Shown piece after piece: positions 1 to 8,822 of a DNA stretch of 64,000 nt. The notes under the pieces are model-generated. The model searched no databases and was not told the origin of the DNA. It saw only the letters and a list, made by a program, of their open reading frames with translations. The stretch's first letter is position 1; the number at the start of each line of letters is the position of its first letter. A program made the translations under genes and the position numbers. The stretch is from a bacterium (GTDB taxonomy: Bacteria > Joyebacterota > Joyebacteria > Joyebacterales > Joyebacteraceae): assembly GCA_029990205.1 (NCBI GenBank), contig JAPEKQ010000011.1:19266-83265 (forward strand). Direction: 5' to 3'.

Positions 1-766
1 CGACCGTGAAGCTCATCGAACCGATGTTGAAGTCGCCGTGGTGCTGGAGCTTGTGGAAGTCGGCCTCCAGCAGGTCGATCGTTCCCTTGATGCAGTCGGG
101 CATGTACATCATCGGCAGACGCGTGTCTTCGCGGACGAAGCACGTGTAGCAGCCTTCCTCGATCGCCTTGTAGTAGATGTCGACGGCGTAGTCGGTCGTT
201 CCGCCACCCGGGAGCGTCTCGGAGGAGATGATGCCGGGATACCTGAGCCCCCGGGCGTCGATCCCGAACCGGTGCACGTAGTAGTCGCACAGCAGCTCGC
301 CGCAGACCTTGGTCACTCCGTACATCGTCGTCGGCTTGAGCGTTGTCTCCTGGGGCGTGTTCTCCCTCGGGCAGCCGGGGCCGAAGACCGCGATCGAGCT
401 GGGGCAGAGCACCCGTGTCAGTTCGAGTTCGCGCGCGGTCTCGAGCGCGTTGATCAGGCCGTCGATGTTGACCTGCCACGCGAGCAGCGGGTTCTTCTCG
501 CCCGTGGCCGAGAGGATGGCGGCCATGTGCACGACCGTGTCGATGTCGTGCTTCCGGCAGACCTCGCGCCACACGGCCGGATCGGCGACGTCCATGACCT
601 CGTAGGGTCCGCCGAGCTCTCCCTGGGATGTCTTGGGGTCGGTCCGGATGTCGCTTGCCACGACATTCTCAGCGCCGTATCGCCTGCGAAGCTCGAGCGT
701 GAGCTCGGAGCCTATCTGTCCCTCGGATCCTGTCACGAGAATCCTGGATATGGTTGTTCCGCTCAC
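1..766 (-). CDS. tdh: L-threonine 3-dehydrogenase, short-chain (SDR/epimerase) type, 3' end cut by window edge
   Basis: Read on the minus strand the protein begins with an NAD-binding Rossmann motif (ILVTGSEGQIG), then VVHMAAILSATGEKNP, CPSSIAVFGP and TTMYGVTKVCGE. The last holds the SDR catalytic Tyr-x3-Lys. This is the epimerase-like threonine dehydrogenase that oxidises L-threonine to 2-amino-3-ketobutyrate with NAD+, unrelated to the zinc MDR enzyme of E. coli. The next gene, divergent, is kbl, which cleaves the product, so the pair forms the threonine-to-glycine pathway. I chose the GTG at 766 because GGAAGG lies about 8 nt upstream and the Rossmann motif starts a few residues later. About 255 codons are present; the C-terminus (about 60 residues in the family) lies outside the window. 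Confidence 0.9.
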   Translation of the reverse strand, partial: MSGTTISRILVTGSEGQIGSELTLELRRRYGAENVVASDIRTDPKTSQGELGGPYEVMDVADPAVWREVCRKHDIDTVVHMAAILSATGEKNPLLAWQVNIDGLINALETARELELTRVLCPSSIAVFGPGCPRENTPQETTLKPTTMYGVTKVCGELLCDYYVHRFGIDARGLRYPGIISSETLPGGGTTDYAVDIYYKAIEEGCYTCFVREDTRLPMMYMPDCIKGTIDLLEADFHKLQHHGDFNIGSMSFTV

Positions 767-886
767 CGCGTTGCCCTTCCTGTCGAGGTTTCTGATGCAT
801 GCGTCCACCCGTCTGCGGTCCGACCAATGTATCAGATGTGCGGCGGAAAGGCGATATCGCATTCCTGAGATGGCACTCAGTCCGGG

Positions 887-915
887 TTGGAACAGATGCC
901 CCGAGGGAGTAGACT
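887..915 (+). promoter_or_regulatory. Candidate sigma-70 promoter for kbl
   Basis: TTGGAA (887-892), a 17-bp spacer and TAGACT (910-915), about 85 bp before the kbl start in the tdh/kbl divergent gap. Each hexamer matches consensus at 4 of 6 positions, so this is a weak prediction. Confidence 0.35.
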
Positions 916-999
916 GGTATCTGTGATATCGTACTCGGAAGAGGAGTCGGGCACCCGGAGGACCCTCCGGGGAGAGTGGGACGAGAGAGAGGGACGGAC

Positions 1000-2211
1000 A
1001 TGAGCACGGCCTTGCGGGATGAGCTTCGAGGCGAGATCGACGAGATGCGGGAGGCGGGCCTCTACAAGAACGAGCGTGTCATCACAACACGTCAGGGCGC
1101 CGTCATACGCACGAACGACGGTCGAGAAGTCCTCAACTTCTGCGCGAACAACTACCTGGGTCTCACTTCGAACCCGCTGATCATCGATGCGGCGCGGTCA
1201 GCGCTCGACGAGTGGGGATACGGTCTGTCGTCGGTGCGGTTCATCTGCGGAACGCAGGAGATTCACAAGCAGGCCGAGCGGACGGTCGCGCGTTTCCTCG
1301 GGATGGATGACGCCATCCTCTTCTCGTCGTGTTTCGACGCCAACCTCGGTGTGTTCCAGACGCTTCTCACCGACGAGGACGCCATCATCGCCGACCAGCT
1401 CAACCACGCCTCCATCATTGACGGGGTCAGGCTCTCGAAGGCGTCGCGTCACGTCTACGCTCACTCGGACATGGACGACCTGGCCGCGAAGCTCCGTGAC
1501 GCATCGGGCGCGCGACGCCGTCTCGTTGTCACGGACGGCGTCTTCAGCATGGACGGCGAGATCGCAAGACTGCCCGAAATCTGTGACCTGGTCTCCGAGC
1601 ACGACGCGCTTCTGATGGTGGATGACTCGCACGCCACGGGAGTCATCGGCGCGACCGGGCGCGGAACGCCCGAGCACACCGGCTGCGAGGGCCGCATCGA
1701 TCTCATCACGACCACCTTCGGCAAGGCCCTGGGGGGAGCATCCGGGGGGTGTGTGGTGGGGGATGCGGTAACGGTCGAGTACCTCAGGCAGCGTTCGAGA
1801 CCGTACCTCTTCTCGAACACTGTGGCGCCGGCCGTGCTGGGCGCCACGATCGCGGCGCTCGACCAGCTCTCCAGTTCGACCGGGCTTCTCGACAGGCTCC
1901 GCGAGAACACCGACCTCTTCCGGAGGGAGATGGCGGCGGCCGGGTTCGACATCGTCCCCGGCTCGCATCCCATCGTGCCCGTGATGTTCGGGAGGTTCGA
2001 GGACGACGCGCGTCTGGCGGAGGAGTTCGCGTCGGAGCTGCTCGACGAGGGGATCTACGTGATCGGGTTCAGCTACCCGGTCGTGCCGAAGGGCACGGCG
2101 CGGATCCGGGTTCAGGTCTCAGCGGCTCACGACCGCGGCATGCTCGAGCGAGCCGTCGCGGCCTTCGTGGCCGTCGGACGGCGAAAGGGCGTGTTGGCAC
2201 ACAGCGCCTGA
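1000..2211 (+). CDS. kbl: 2-amino-3-ketobutyrate CoA ligase (glycine C-acetyltransferase)
   Basis: A PLP-dependent alpha-oxoamine synthase of 403 aa (E. coli Kbl is 398). It cleaves 2-amino-3-ketobutyrate with CoA to glycine and acetyl-CoA, completing threonine breakdown begun by the divergent dehydrogenase. Visible motifs are FCANNYLGL near residue 47, the cofactor-contacting DDSHATG near 208, and [14 protein letters not shown] with PLP lysine K242. ATG 1000 is preferred over the in-frame GTG at 976 because GAGAGAGGG lies just before it and it matches the family N-terminus. The next gene follows after 12 bp. Confidence 0.95.
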   Translation: MSTALRDELRGEIDEMREAGLYKNERVITTRQGAVIRTNDGREVLNFCANNYLGLTSNPLIIDAARSALDEWGYGLSSVRFICGTQEIHKQAERTVARFLGMDDAILFSSCFDANLGVFQTLLTDEDAIIADQLNHASIIDGVRLSKASRHVYAHSDMDDLAAKLRDASGARRRLVVTDGVFSMDGEIARLPEICDLVSEHDALLMVDDSHATGVIGATGRGTPEHTGCEGRIDLITTTFGKALGGASGGCVVGDAVTVEYLRQRSRPYLFSNTVAPAVLGATIAALDQLSSSTGLLDRLRENTDLFRREMAAAGFDIVPGSHPIVPVMFGRFEDDARLAEEFASELLDEGIYVIGFSYPVVPKGTARIRVQVSAAHDRGMLERAVAAFVAVGRRKGVLAHSA

Positions 2212-2223
2212 ACGGGAGGCCGG

Positions 2224-2550
2224 ATGTATCAGAAGAAATGGGACGAACTGCTCGACAAGATCGAGAAGCTGTTCGGTTTTGTCGACCACATGATCGAGGA
2301 GTTCCCGGAGCGGAGCATGACGCTGGAGACCGCCATCTTCGATGGCGCTTCCGGTCGCATGAAGCTCGAGAGGACCGTCAAGCCGTTGCTTCTCGAGAAG
2401 AAGGTGAGCTACTCGCACCGCGAGGGGTCCGAGAGCGAGGTGGAGTACATCTACTCCGAGGACGAAACCGTCGACATCGTCAAGTTCTTCAAGTGGGACC
2501 GCCTGCGTCACGAGTGGAAGCAGTTCGAGATGGATGAACTCGGTCGGTAG
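2224..2550 (+). CDS. Small acidic protein of unknown function
   Basis: 108 aa, no signal peptide or membrane segment, rich in Glu, Lys and Asp, beginning MYQKKWDELLDKIEKLFGF. It starts 12 bp after kbl and is probably co-transcribed. The N-terminal third looks helical; the middle (KPLLLEKKVSYSHREG, then a run of acidic and aromatic residues) looks like beta strands. I recognise no family. The codon pattern resembles its neighbours, so I regard it as a real gene; a link to threonine catabolism is inferred only from position. Confidence 0.6.
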   Translation: MYQKKWDELLDKIEKLFGFVDHMIEEFPERSMTLETAIFDGASGRMKLERTVKPLLLEKKVSYSHREGSESEVEYIYSEDETVDIVKFFKWDRLRHEWKQFEMDELGR

Positions 2551-2584
2551 CGTGAGATCGGCCGAGACGGTGACCCTCACAGCC

Positions 2585-2604
2585 CGGGCGGGTTGCATCG
2601 CCCG
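2585..2604 (+). terminator. Weak hairpin after the kbl operon
   Basis: CGGGCG and CGCCCG form a 6-bp stem around an 8-nt loop, 35 bp after the small gene's stop codon. No T-tract follows, so termination here is only a suggestion. Confidence 0.3.
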
Positions 2605-2769
2605 CTCGTCCCATCCGGTACTGTTCATGTTGTGAGCAGTTCCCTCCGCAGTTCCGCAACGCAATACCTGCCACTTCGCATTCTGCCGACCCCAGGCGCT
2701 GGCTCACCGCCCCAAGCCGCTTGAATCATTGTTCATATTTCTTCACAGGCCCATTCTGCGGGTGTTTCG

Positions 2770-2824
2770 CTCGAATCCGGCCCGTTCCGTTGGAACGGGA
2801 CTTGCTTGTTCGAGTGGGGCAAGC
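2770..2824 (+). promoter_or_regulatory. Structured leader upstream of the HD-GYP gene with two competing folds
   Basis: The 390-bp stretch between 2551 and 2940 holds no convincing gene. Within it CTCGAA (2770-2775) pairs with TTCGAG (2809-2814), enclosing a perfect 8-bp hairpin (2781-2788 with 2792-2799, loop GTT). GCTTG (2804-2808) can instead pair with CAAGC (2820-2824), which overlaps the first fold. A weak promoter (TTGTTC, 17 bp, CATTCT) would start transcription near 2765. The layout resembles an attenuator, but I recognise no known riboswitch class. Confidence 0.3.
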
Positions 2825-2940
2825 TGCGCACGCCGGAGTCGGGCAGGTCTGTGCCCAGCAGGGAGTCGACGTGGTCCGCCACCAGTCCGGGGGCGGTCAG
2901 GAAGGCTCCAGCCGGCGGATTCCCGGAGGGGGAGGGAGAT

Positions 2941-4053
2941 TTGGAGGAAGAGCGCGGAAGGATTCTGGTCGTCGACGACGAGCCCAGCATCAGGGATCTC
3001 GTGGCGTTCAAGCTGAGCGATGACGGGTACGAGTGCGAGAAGGCCGGGAGCGCCGAGGAGGCGCTGACGATGGTGGCTCAGGGCCACTACGACGGCATTC
3101 TCTCTGACATCAACATGCCGGGAATCGACGGTGTGGAGATGCTCAGGCGTATCCGCATGAGCGACGCCGACGTCGCGGTCGTGATGATGACCGGTGCGCC
3201 CGATCTCTCGGTGGCGCTCGAGGCGATGCGTCTCGGCGCGTACGATTTCCTCTCGAAGCCCCTGAACCTCGACGTTCTGAGCCTCACGGTCGACCGGGCC
3301 GTCGAGAAGAAGGTGCTGGTCAAGCAGAACCGCGAGTACCAGCGCAATCTGGAGTCGATGGTCCAGGAGCGGACGCAGCAGCTCAACCAGGCCAACGACG
3401 ACCTGAGGAATCTCTTCATCGGGAGCATCAAGGCGCTGGCCCAGGCGCTTGAAGCGAAGGACCGGTACACGCAGGGTCACTCGGCGCGGGTCGCCGAAGA
3501 GTCCGTGCGGATCGCCCGGTATCTGTCGTTGTCCGAGGATGAGATCCAGAACATCTGGATCGCCGGCTTCCTCCACGACATCGGGAAGATCGGGATCCAG
3601 GAGAGTGTTCTCAACAAGCCGGGACGTCTCGATCCGGATGAGTGGGAACTCGTCAAGCAGCACCCGGTGTTCGCCGCGCGCATCCTCGAGCCCATCGAGG
3701 AACTCGGCGACGTCATCGAGATGGTGCGGTATCACCACGAGCACTTCGACGGGAAGGGCTACCCGGAGGGACTCGCAGGAGCCGACATCCCACTCGGAGC
3801 ACGCATCCTCGCCGTGGCCGACTGCTACGACGCTCTGACCTCGGAGCGGCCTTACCGAGGCGCGGTTCCCGAGGAGGAGGCGCTCAAGGTGTTCGAGGAT
3901 TGCTCCGGCACGCAGTTCGATCCCGTCATTGCGAGCGCGTTCCTCAGCTGCAGGAGAGAGTGCTCGAACGGTCATCCTGAGCCTGCTCCATCATTTGGGA
4001 CAACCCCCTTGCACGATGCGAGACCGGCGGCCGCTCCGGCCACGGATGCGTAG
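2941..4053 (+). CDS. Response regulator with HD-GYP cyclic-di-GMP phosphodiesterase output
   Basis: 370 aa from a TTG start. An N-terminal receiver (residues about 6-120) has RILVVDDEPS, the phospho-acceptor Asp in LSDINMPGIDG, and the conserved Lys in FLSKPLN. A short coiled-coil linker (QRNLESMVQERTQQLNQAND) follows, then an HD-GYP domain with GHSARVAE, FLHDIGKIG, HHEHFDGKGYPEGL and ADCYDALTSERPYR. Members hydrolyse cyclic-di-GMP. The TTG at 2941 is preceded by a purine-rich GGAGGGGGAGGGAG and its product starts just before the receiver. An in-frame ATG at 2806 would add 45 residues of low-complexity sequence, so I did not use it. The type IV pilus operon comes next, so control of motility or surface attachment is plausible. 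Confidence 0.88.
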   Translation: MEEERGRILVVDDEPSIRDLVAFKLSDDGYECEKAGSAEEALTMVAQGHYDGILSDINMPGIDGVEMLRRIRMSDADVAVVMMTGAPDLSVALEAMRLGAYDFLSKPLNLDVLSLTVDRAVEKKVLVKQNREYQRNLESMVQERTQQLNQANDDLRNLFIGSIKALAQALEAKDRYTQGHSARVAEESVRIARYLSLSEDEIQNIWIAGFLHDIGKIGIQESVLNKPGRLDPDEWELVKQHPVFAARILEPIEELGDVIEMVRYHHEHFDGKGYPEGLAGADIPLGARILAVADCYDALTSERPYRGAVPEEEALKVFEDCSGTQFDPVIASAFLSCRRECSNGHPEPAPSFGTTPLHDARPAAAPATDA

Positions 4054-4138
4054 TCACCGTACCTGCTCGAATCGTGTAAGACCCCGCCACACAGTCGGTT
4101 ATCCACCCTTGACGAAGGTAATACCCAGTCACCGCTGA

Positions 4139-4155
4139 TTGGCATGCGGCTTGCT
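4139..4155 (+). promoter_or_regulatory. Sigma-54 type -24/-12 promoter for the type IV pilus operon
   Basis: TTGGCATGCGGCTTGCT has GG at 4141-4142, exactly 10 nt, then GC at 4153-4154, with a full TGGCA at -24 and TTGCT at -12. Predicted transcription start is near 4166. This rules out the in-frame GTG at 4164 as the pilB start and leaves about a 58-nt leader. Sigma-54 control of pilus genes is known in Pseudomonas, Geobacter and Myxococcus. Confidence 0.6.
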
Positions 4156-4223
4156 CTCTATTCGTGCCGGAGAGGGCCTTCAACGGCCCCCAACTAGGGC
4201 ACTTGCAGGGATGGACTGGCGCA

Positions 4224-5759
4224 ATGGACTACGCGGATACCTCACCAGAGGCCGTGCTGGATCTTTCCACGCTCGACGTGGACTCCCACGTCGTGCGCCT
4301 GATCCCCCGGGAGATGGCGCGGCGGTTCCGCCTTATCGCGGTGGCACGCGAGGGCGACACCCTCGTCGTCGCGATGGAGGATCCGCTCGACGTGATCGCG
4401 ACGGACACGATCACCGCCAACACGGGGTGCGAGGTCCGGACGGCGAAAGCCGATCCCGCGATGATCGTTGCCGCCATCGACAAGTTCTACGGTGACGAGA
4501 TCGACGTCGAGAAGTCGATCCAGAACATCGTCGACGTCGAGGTGGAGACGAGCGCGGCGGCGGAGGTCGACGCCGAGCAGCTGTCGATCGAGCCGAACGA
4601 CGCGCCCGTCATCCGTCTGGTGAACCTCATCATGCTCCAGGCGATCCAGGAGGGGGCAAGCGATATCCACATCGAGCCGCGTGAGCGAGACATCTGCGTG
4701 CGGCTCCGTGTCGATGGTGTTCTCCGCGCGATCCTTCCGCCGCCGAAGAAGATGCAGTGGGCCATCACATCGCGAATCAAGATCCTGTCCGGTCTCAACA
4801 TTGCCGAGCGTCGGCTTCCACAGGACGGCAGCTGCCGCGTTCGGATCATGGGGCGCGAGGTCGATATTCGTGTCTCGATCATCCCGACCATCTACGGCGA
4901 GAAGGTCGTCATGCGACTGCTCGACAAGATGAACCTGAAGACAGACATCGAGCAGCTCGGCTTCGACGAACGGTCGCTCGGGATCATCAAGAAGGCGATC
5001 CACGCGCCGCACGGAATGGTCCTTCTGACCGGCCCGACCGGTAGTGGTAAGACGACGACGCTCTACTCGGCGCTCTCGGAGATCAACTCGCCGGACAAGA
5101 ACATCATGACGGTCGAGGATCCGGTGGAGTACGAGCTCGCGGGCGTCAACCAGGTCCACGCGCGTCCCGACATCGGACTGGACTTCGCCGCGGCGCTACG
5201 GTCATTCCTGCGGCAGGACCCGGACGTCATCCTCGTCGGTGAGATTCGTGACCTCGAGACCGTGTCGATCGCGATCAAGGCCGCGCAGACCGGACATCTC
5301 GTGTTCAGCACTCTGCATACGAACGACGCGACGTCGGCCGTGGACAGAATGCTCAACATGGGAGCGGAGCCGTATCTCATCTGCGCTTCGCTCAACCTGA
5401 TCATCGCCCAGCGGCTCGTCCGACGCATCTGTGAGAACTGCAAGGAAGCGTACGAGCCGGATGCACACCTTGTGGAGCGCTTCAGAGAGGTGCTCCCCGA
5501 GGCCAAGGACATGACGTTCTACCGAGGCGCCGGCTGCTCCGAGTGCGGGAACATTGGCTACAAGGGCCGGATGGCTCTGTACGAGCTGTTCCCGATGAGT
5601 CGGCGCGCTCGCGAACTCGTGCTATCAGGCCAGGTCGGCGGAGCGGTGCGCGACCAGGCACTCGAAGACGGTATGGAGCCGCTCATCGCCAACGGGATGC
5701 AGCGGGTTCTCCAGGGCGCGACAACCATCGATGAAGTTCTCTCGGTCGCGACTGGTTAG
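4224..5759 (+). CDS. pilB: Type IV pilus assembly ATPase PilB
   Basis: 511 aa, the GspE/PilB secretion ATPase that powers pilin polymerisation at the inner membrane. An N-terminal MshEN-like domain (about 1-100) is followed by the Asp-box region (ASDIHIEPRE near 145), Walker A GPTGSGKT at 270-277, LRQDPDVILVGEIRD (Walker B) and STLHTNDA (His box). A four-cysteine zinc motif (CENC ... CSEC) near the C-terminus is typical of PilB and absent from PilT. ATG 4224 is chosen because the sigma-54 start site falls after the only upstream alternative, GTG 4164. It is the first gene of an operon running to 14295. Confidence 0.93.
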   Translation: MDYADTSPEAVLDLSTLDVDSHVVRLIPREMARRFRLIAVAREGDTLVVAMEDPLDVIATDTITANTGCEVRTAKADPAMIVAAIDKFYGDEIDVEKSIQNIVDVEVETSAAAEVDAEQLSIEPNDAPVIRLVNLIMLQAIQEGASDIHIEPRERDICVRLRVDGVLRAILPPPKKMQWAITSRIKILSGLNIAERRLPQDGSCRVRIMGREVDIRVSIIPTIYGEKVVMRLLDKMNLKTDIEQLGFDERSLGIIKKAIHAPHGMVLLTGPTGSGKTTTLYSALSEINSPDKNIMTVEDPVEYELAGVNQVHARPDIGLDFAAALRSFLRQDPDVILVGEIRDLETVSIAIKAAQTGHLVFSTLHTNDATSAVDRMLNMGAEPYLICASLNLIIAQRLVRRICENCKEAYEPDAHLVERFREVLPEAKDMTFYRGAGCSECGNIGYKGRMALYELFPMSRRARELVLSGQVGGAVRDQALEDGMEPLIANGMQRVLQGATTIDEVLSVATG

Positions 5760-5787
5760 ACAAGCGCAGTCAAGGGGGAATCGAGAG

Positions 5788-6894
5788 ATGCCAGACGGTA
5801 TGGACAGAGAGATTGTCGATCTTCTTCGCGAAATGGTCGACAAGCGCGCATCGGACCTGCACCTGACGTCCGGTGTACCGCCCACCTTCCGGGTGGACGG
5901 CCGCCTGATTCCGGGAGAGCACGACCGGCTGACGCCGGAGGCCACGAGGCGCCTTTCGTTCGCGATGCTCGACGAACGCCGCGTCGAGCGCTTCGAGGCC
6001 GAGAAGGGACTCGATACCTCGTTCAGCATCGAGGACCTGGGTCGCTTCCGCCTGAACGTCTTCTACCAGCGCGGCAGTGTGGCCTCGGCGATCCGACATC
6101 TTCCGTGGACCGTGCCCTCGATGGAGGCGCTCGGGGTCCCGGCCGTCATGCGCGAGTTCTGCGAGAAGCTGCACGGTCTCGTGCTCGTCAGCGGGCCGAC
6201 GGGGTCGGGTAAGTCGACGACGCTGGCATCCATGATCGACTACATCAACGCAACGAAGAACGTCCACATCCTCTCGGTGGAGGACCCGATCGAGTACCTG
6301 CACAAGCACAAGCTCTCGATCGTCAATCAGCGCGAGCTCGACCGCGATACGGTCTCGTTCTCCGACGCGGTCCGCCAGGTTCTGAGGCAGGACCCCGACG
6401 TGATCAGCATTGGTGAGATTCGTGACCTCGACACGGTCCGGACGGCGCTGACGCTGGCTGAGACCGGTCATCTGGTCCTCACAACGGTTCACACGAGTGA
6501 GGCGCCTCAGGCGATCAGTCGAATCGTGGATATCTTCCCGTCACACGAGCAGTCGGGTGTGAGAACGCAGCTCTCGCTGTGTCTCGAGGGCGTTCTGGTA
6601 CAGCAGCTTCTGCCCGATGCGAGCGGAGCGGGCCGGAAGCTTGCTACGGAAATGATGGTTGCCACGCCGGCGGTCCGGAACCTGATCCGGGAGAACAACC
6701 TGCAGCAGCTCCGCTCCGCGATCGAGACGGGCGCGAAGGAGGGCATGCACAGCCTCAACGCGTCGCTCCTGTCGCTCGTACATGGCGGCAACATCACCTC
6801 GGAGATGGCGCTGATGAACTCGAACGACGTCAAGGGAATGATGCGCGAGCTCAGCCGGTGTGACTCCCGCGGGGGCGCCGGCGCCAGGGCATAG
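5788..6894 (+). CDS. pilT: Twitching motility ATPase PilT (pilus retraction)
   Basis: 368 aa, a hexameric ATPase that depolymerises the pilus. Visible are ASDLHLTSG near 21, the PilT-type AIRHLPWTVPS near 101 (AIRxIP-like), Walker A GPTGSGKS at 136-143, VLRQDPDVISIGEIRD, and the His box TTVHTSEAPQ. It lacks the PilB zinc motif. ATG 5788 follows GGGGGAATCGAGAG and avoids the 29-bp overlap with pilB implied by a start at 5731. MDREIV (5800) is a possible alternative. Retraction implies that the pili support twitching motility or DNA uptake. Confidence 0.92.
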   Translation: MPDGMDREIVDLLREMVDKRASDLHLTSGVPPTFRVDGRLIPGEHDRLTPEATRRLSFAMLDERRVERFEAEKGLDTSFSIEDLGRFRLNVFYQRGSVASAIRHLPWTVPSMEALGVPAVMREFCEKLHGLVLVSGPTGSGKSTTLASMIDYINATKNVHILSVEDPIEYLHKHKLSIVNQRELDRDTVSFSDAVRQVLRQDPDVISIGEIRDLDTVRTALTLAETGHLVLTTVHTSEAPQAISRIVDIFPSHEQSGVRTQLSLCLEGVLVQQLLPDASGAGRKLATEMMVATPAVRNLIRENNLQQLRSAIETGAKEGMHSLNASLLSLVHGGNITSEMALMNSNDVKGMMRELSRCDSRGGAGARA

Positions 6895-6923
6895 ACGCGG
6901 ACAGCTTTGAGAAGGACGAGAGA

Positions 6924-8132
6924 ATGCCTCAGTTCATATACACAGCCAAGGACGCGAACGGGCGCACGGTCAAGGCGACGCGCGGAGCCGACACGGAGAT
7001 GGGACTCGTCTCGCTTCTGCGCAAGGAAGGGCTCGTCGTTACGTCCGTAGAACCCGCTTCCGCCGTCACCAAGCCGAAGGCGTCGAAGAGGGGCAAGAAG
7101 GTCAAGACCAAGGATCTGGCCATCCTCTGCAGGCAGCTCGCGGCGATGCTCGATGCGGGACTTCCCGTGCTCGAGAGTCTCGACGGGATCAGCGACCAGG
7201 TCGAGAACCCGACCCTCGGGGCGGTTCTGATCGAGGTGTCGCACGACATCGAGGCCGGTTCGACGCTCTCACAGGCGATGGGCAAGCACGACCGCATCTT
7301 CTCGACGCTCTTCATCTCGATGGTGCGTTCCGGCGAGGAGTCGGGTGCGCTGCCGCCGGTGCTCGGCCGGCTGGCGAGCTACCTCGAGGCCCGCGACGCG
7401 CTGACGAGGAAGATCATCTCGGCGTCCACCTATCCGGCCTTCATCGCCGTGTTCTTCGCGGGCGCCATCGTGGCCGTGATGTTCTTCCTGATCCCCAGGT
7501 TCGAGGACATCTTCGCGGACTTCGACATGACGCTTCCGCCGATGACGCAGGTTCTCATCGCAACGTCGAGGTTCCTCGGCAACAACATCATCATTGAGCT
7601 TCTCATTCTCATTGGCGGTTCCTATTTCCTCTGGAGATGGTGGAAGACGCCTGGTGGGAAGAAGCGGATCGATGGACTGATGCTCAAGACCCCGTTGTTC
7701 GGAAAGCTGATCCGGAAGGCCGCCGTCGCCAGGTTCAGCCGAACTCTCGGTACGTTGCTCTCGAACGGCGTCACGGTCATCGCGGCGCTTGAGATCGTGG
7801 GTGAGACCGCGGGGAACACCGTTGTCCAGGAGGCGATCGACGGAGTCGGAATCGGCGTTGTGAACGGCGCTACCATCTCAGAGAAGCTGGCGGAGTCGCC
7901 GGTGTTCCCGAAGATGGTCGTGAGTATGGTCTCGGCCGGTGAGAGTTCCGGAAACCTTCCCGACATGCTCGAGAAGATCGCGGACTTCTACACGGACGAT
8001 GTTGACGCGGCGATCAGTGGCCTCACGGCCATGATCGAGCCCGCGCTGATCGTCGGGCTCGGCGGGGTCGTCGCGGTGGTGGTCCTGGCCATCTATCTGC
8101 CCATCTTCTCGATGGCAACAGGGATTCAGTAG
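6924..8132 (+). CDS. pilC: Type IV pilus inner-membrane platform protein PilC
   Basis: 402 aa with two tandem T2SSF (GspF) domains. The first includes LCRQLAAMLDAGLPVLESL near residue 68 and ends in a hydrophobic segment around 170-195 (FAGAIVAVMFFLIP). The second begins near 268 (ARFSRTLGTLLSNGVTV) and the protein ends with a membrane segment (GLGGVVAVVVLAIYLP). It forms the platform on which PilB and PilT act. ATG follows GAAGGACGAGAGA, 29 bp after pilT. Confidence 0.93.
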   Translation: MPQFIYTAKDANGRTVKATRGADTEMGLVSLLRKEGLVVTSVEPASAVTKPKASKRGKKVKTKDLAILCRQLAAMLDAGLPVLESLDGISDQVENPTLGAVLIEVSHDIEAGSTLSQAMGKHDRIFSTLFISMVRSGEESGALPPVLGRLASYLEARDALTRKIISASTYPAFIAVFFAGAIVAVMFFLIPRFEDIFADFDMTLPPMTQVLIATSRFLGNNIIIELLILIGGSYFLWRWWKTPGGKKRIDGLMLKTPLFGKLIRKAAVARFSRTLGTLLSNGVTVIAALEIVGETAGNTVVQEAIDGVGIGVVNGATISEKLAESPVFPKMVVSMVSAGESSGNLPDMLEKIADFYTDDVDAAISGLTAMIEPALIVGLGGVVAVVVLAIYLPIFSMATGIQ

Positions 8133-8205
8133 AAGGATGAGTGGAAGGATGAGTAGTGGGTCGAGTTGACAAGGTCTCCAAATAGCAGGGAAGGGGGTGA
8201 TTTAG

Positions 8206-8637
8206 ATGCTGCGCAGAAACCAGAGGGGTTTCACCCTCGTCGAGCTGATGATCGTGGTCATCATCGTCGGCATTCTGGCTGCCGTTGCGATCCCGATGTA
8301 CCAGGGTGCGACCGAGCGTGCCAAGGCCTCAGAGGCCGTGGCGGCTCTCGGTACGATTCGCGGCGCCATGCGCGTGTACTTCGCTGAGCACGGTACGTAC
8401 GTGATCGCCGGTGTTGATGCCGGTGACCAGGTAACGGATCCGGGCGTGCTCGACGTGACCGATACGGATCTTCTCGGTCGGTACTTCAGCACGGAGTGCT
8501 ACACGTTCGACGCTGTTCCGACTGCGGCTGCGTTCGACATCGAGTGTGATGGCGCCAGCAGCACGGCCTCGCAGGCTAGCGAAGTCTCGAGTATCGTGCG
8601 GTCCATCAATCAGGACGGTAACATCACCAACTCGTAG
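8206..8637 (+). CDS. pilA: Major type IV pilin (prepilin)
   Basis: 143 aa. The leader MLRRNQRG is cut before F9 in the class IVa motif G/FTLVELMIVVIIVG, with the required Glu at mature position 5. The hydrophobic helix continues to AAVAIPMYQGA. The C-terminal half holds two cysteines (FSTECYTFD and IECDG) that probably make the D-region disulfide. The prepilin peptidase is the last gene of the operon. RBS is AAGGGGGTGA. The pilin is followed by a very stable hairpin, as expected for a gene expressed above its operon partners; this and its first place make it the likely major subunit. Confidence 0.92.
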   Translation: MLRRNQRGFTLVELMIVVIIVGILAAVAIPMYQGATERAKASEAVAALGTIRGAMRVYFAEHGTYVIAGVDAGDQVTDPGVLDVTDTDLLGRYFSTECYTFDAVPTAAAFDIECDGASSTASQASEVSSIVRSINQDGNITNS

Positions 8638-8648
8638 CGCTGCATAGT

Positions 8649-8684
8649 CCCGCGGGGCGGCGCCAGCAGGCGTCGCCCCGCGGG
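8649..8684 (+). terminator. Strong 16-bp hairpin between the two pilin genes
   Basis: The arms 8649-8664 and 8669-8684 pair over 16 bp with one G-T wobble and an AGCA loop. There is no T-run after it. It probably blocks most read-through or stabilises the 3' end of the pilA message so that pilA transcript exceeds the downstream genes. Confidence 0.65.
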
Positions 8685-8822
8685 GCCCCTATCACCCGGC
8701 ATCGAGCCGATGCGCGAGAGGAGCAGAGCCAGGGGCTGATTGCGAGAGTTGTGCACGGAAGGTCATTTCAGGAGTGGTGCCCGGGTGGAGTGGGGGGCCC
8801 AGGTCCTGATCGAGGAGGTTCC

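Noticed and set aside
38..868. 276-codon plus-strand frame over the dehydrogenase
   Set aside because: The minus strand encodes the SDR threonine dehydrogenase with Rossmann and YxxxK motifs.
871..886. Possible sigma-54 element before kbl (TGGCACTCAGTCCGG)
   Set aside because: Ten bases after the GG comes GG rather than GC, so the invariant -12 GC is missing.
2806..2940. 45-residue N-terminal extension of the HD-GYP regulator
   Set aside because: It overlaps the structured leader, is low complexity, and the TTG at 2941 has a strong ribosome-binding site right before the receiver domain.
4164..4223. N-terminal extension of PilB from GTG 4164
   Set aside because: The sigma-54 start site would be at about 4166, after this codon, and the extra 20 residues match nothing in the family.
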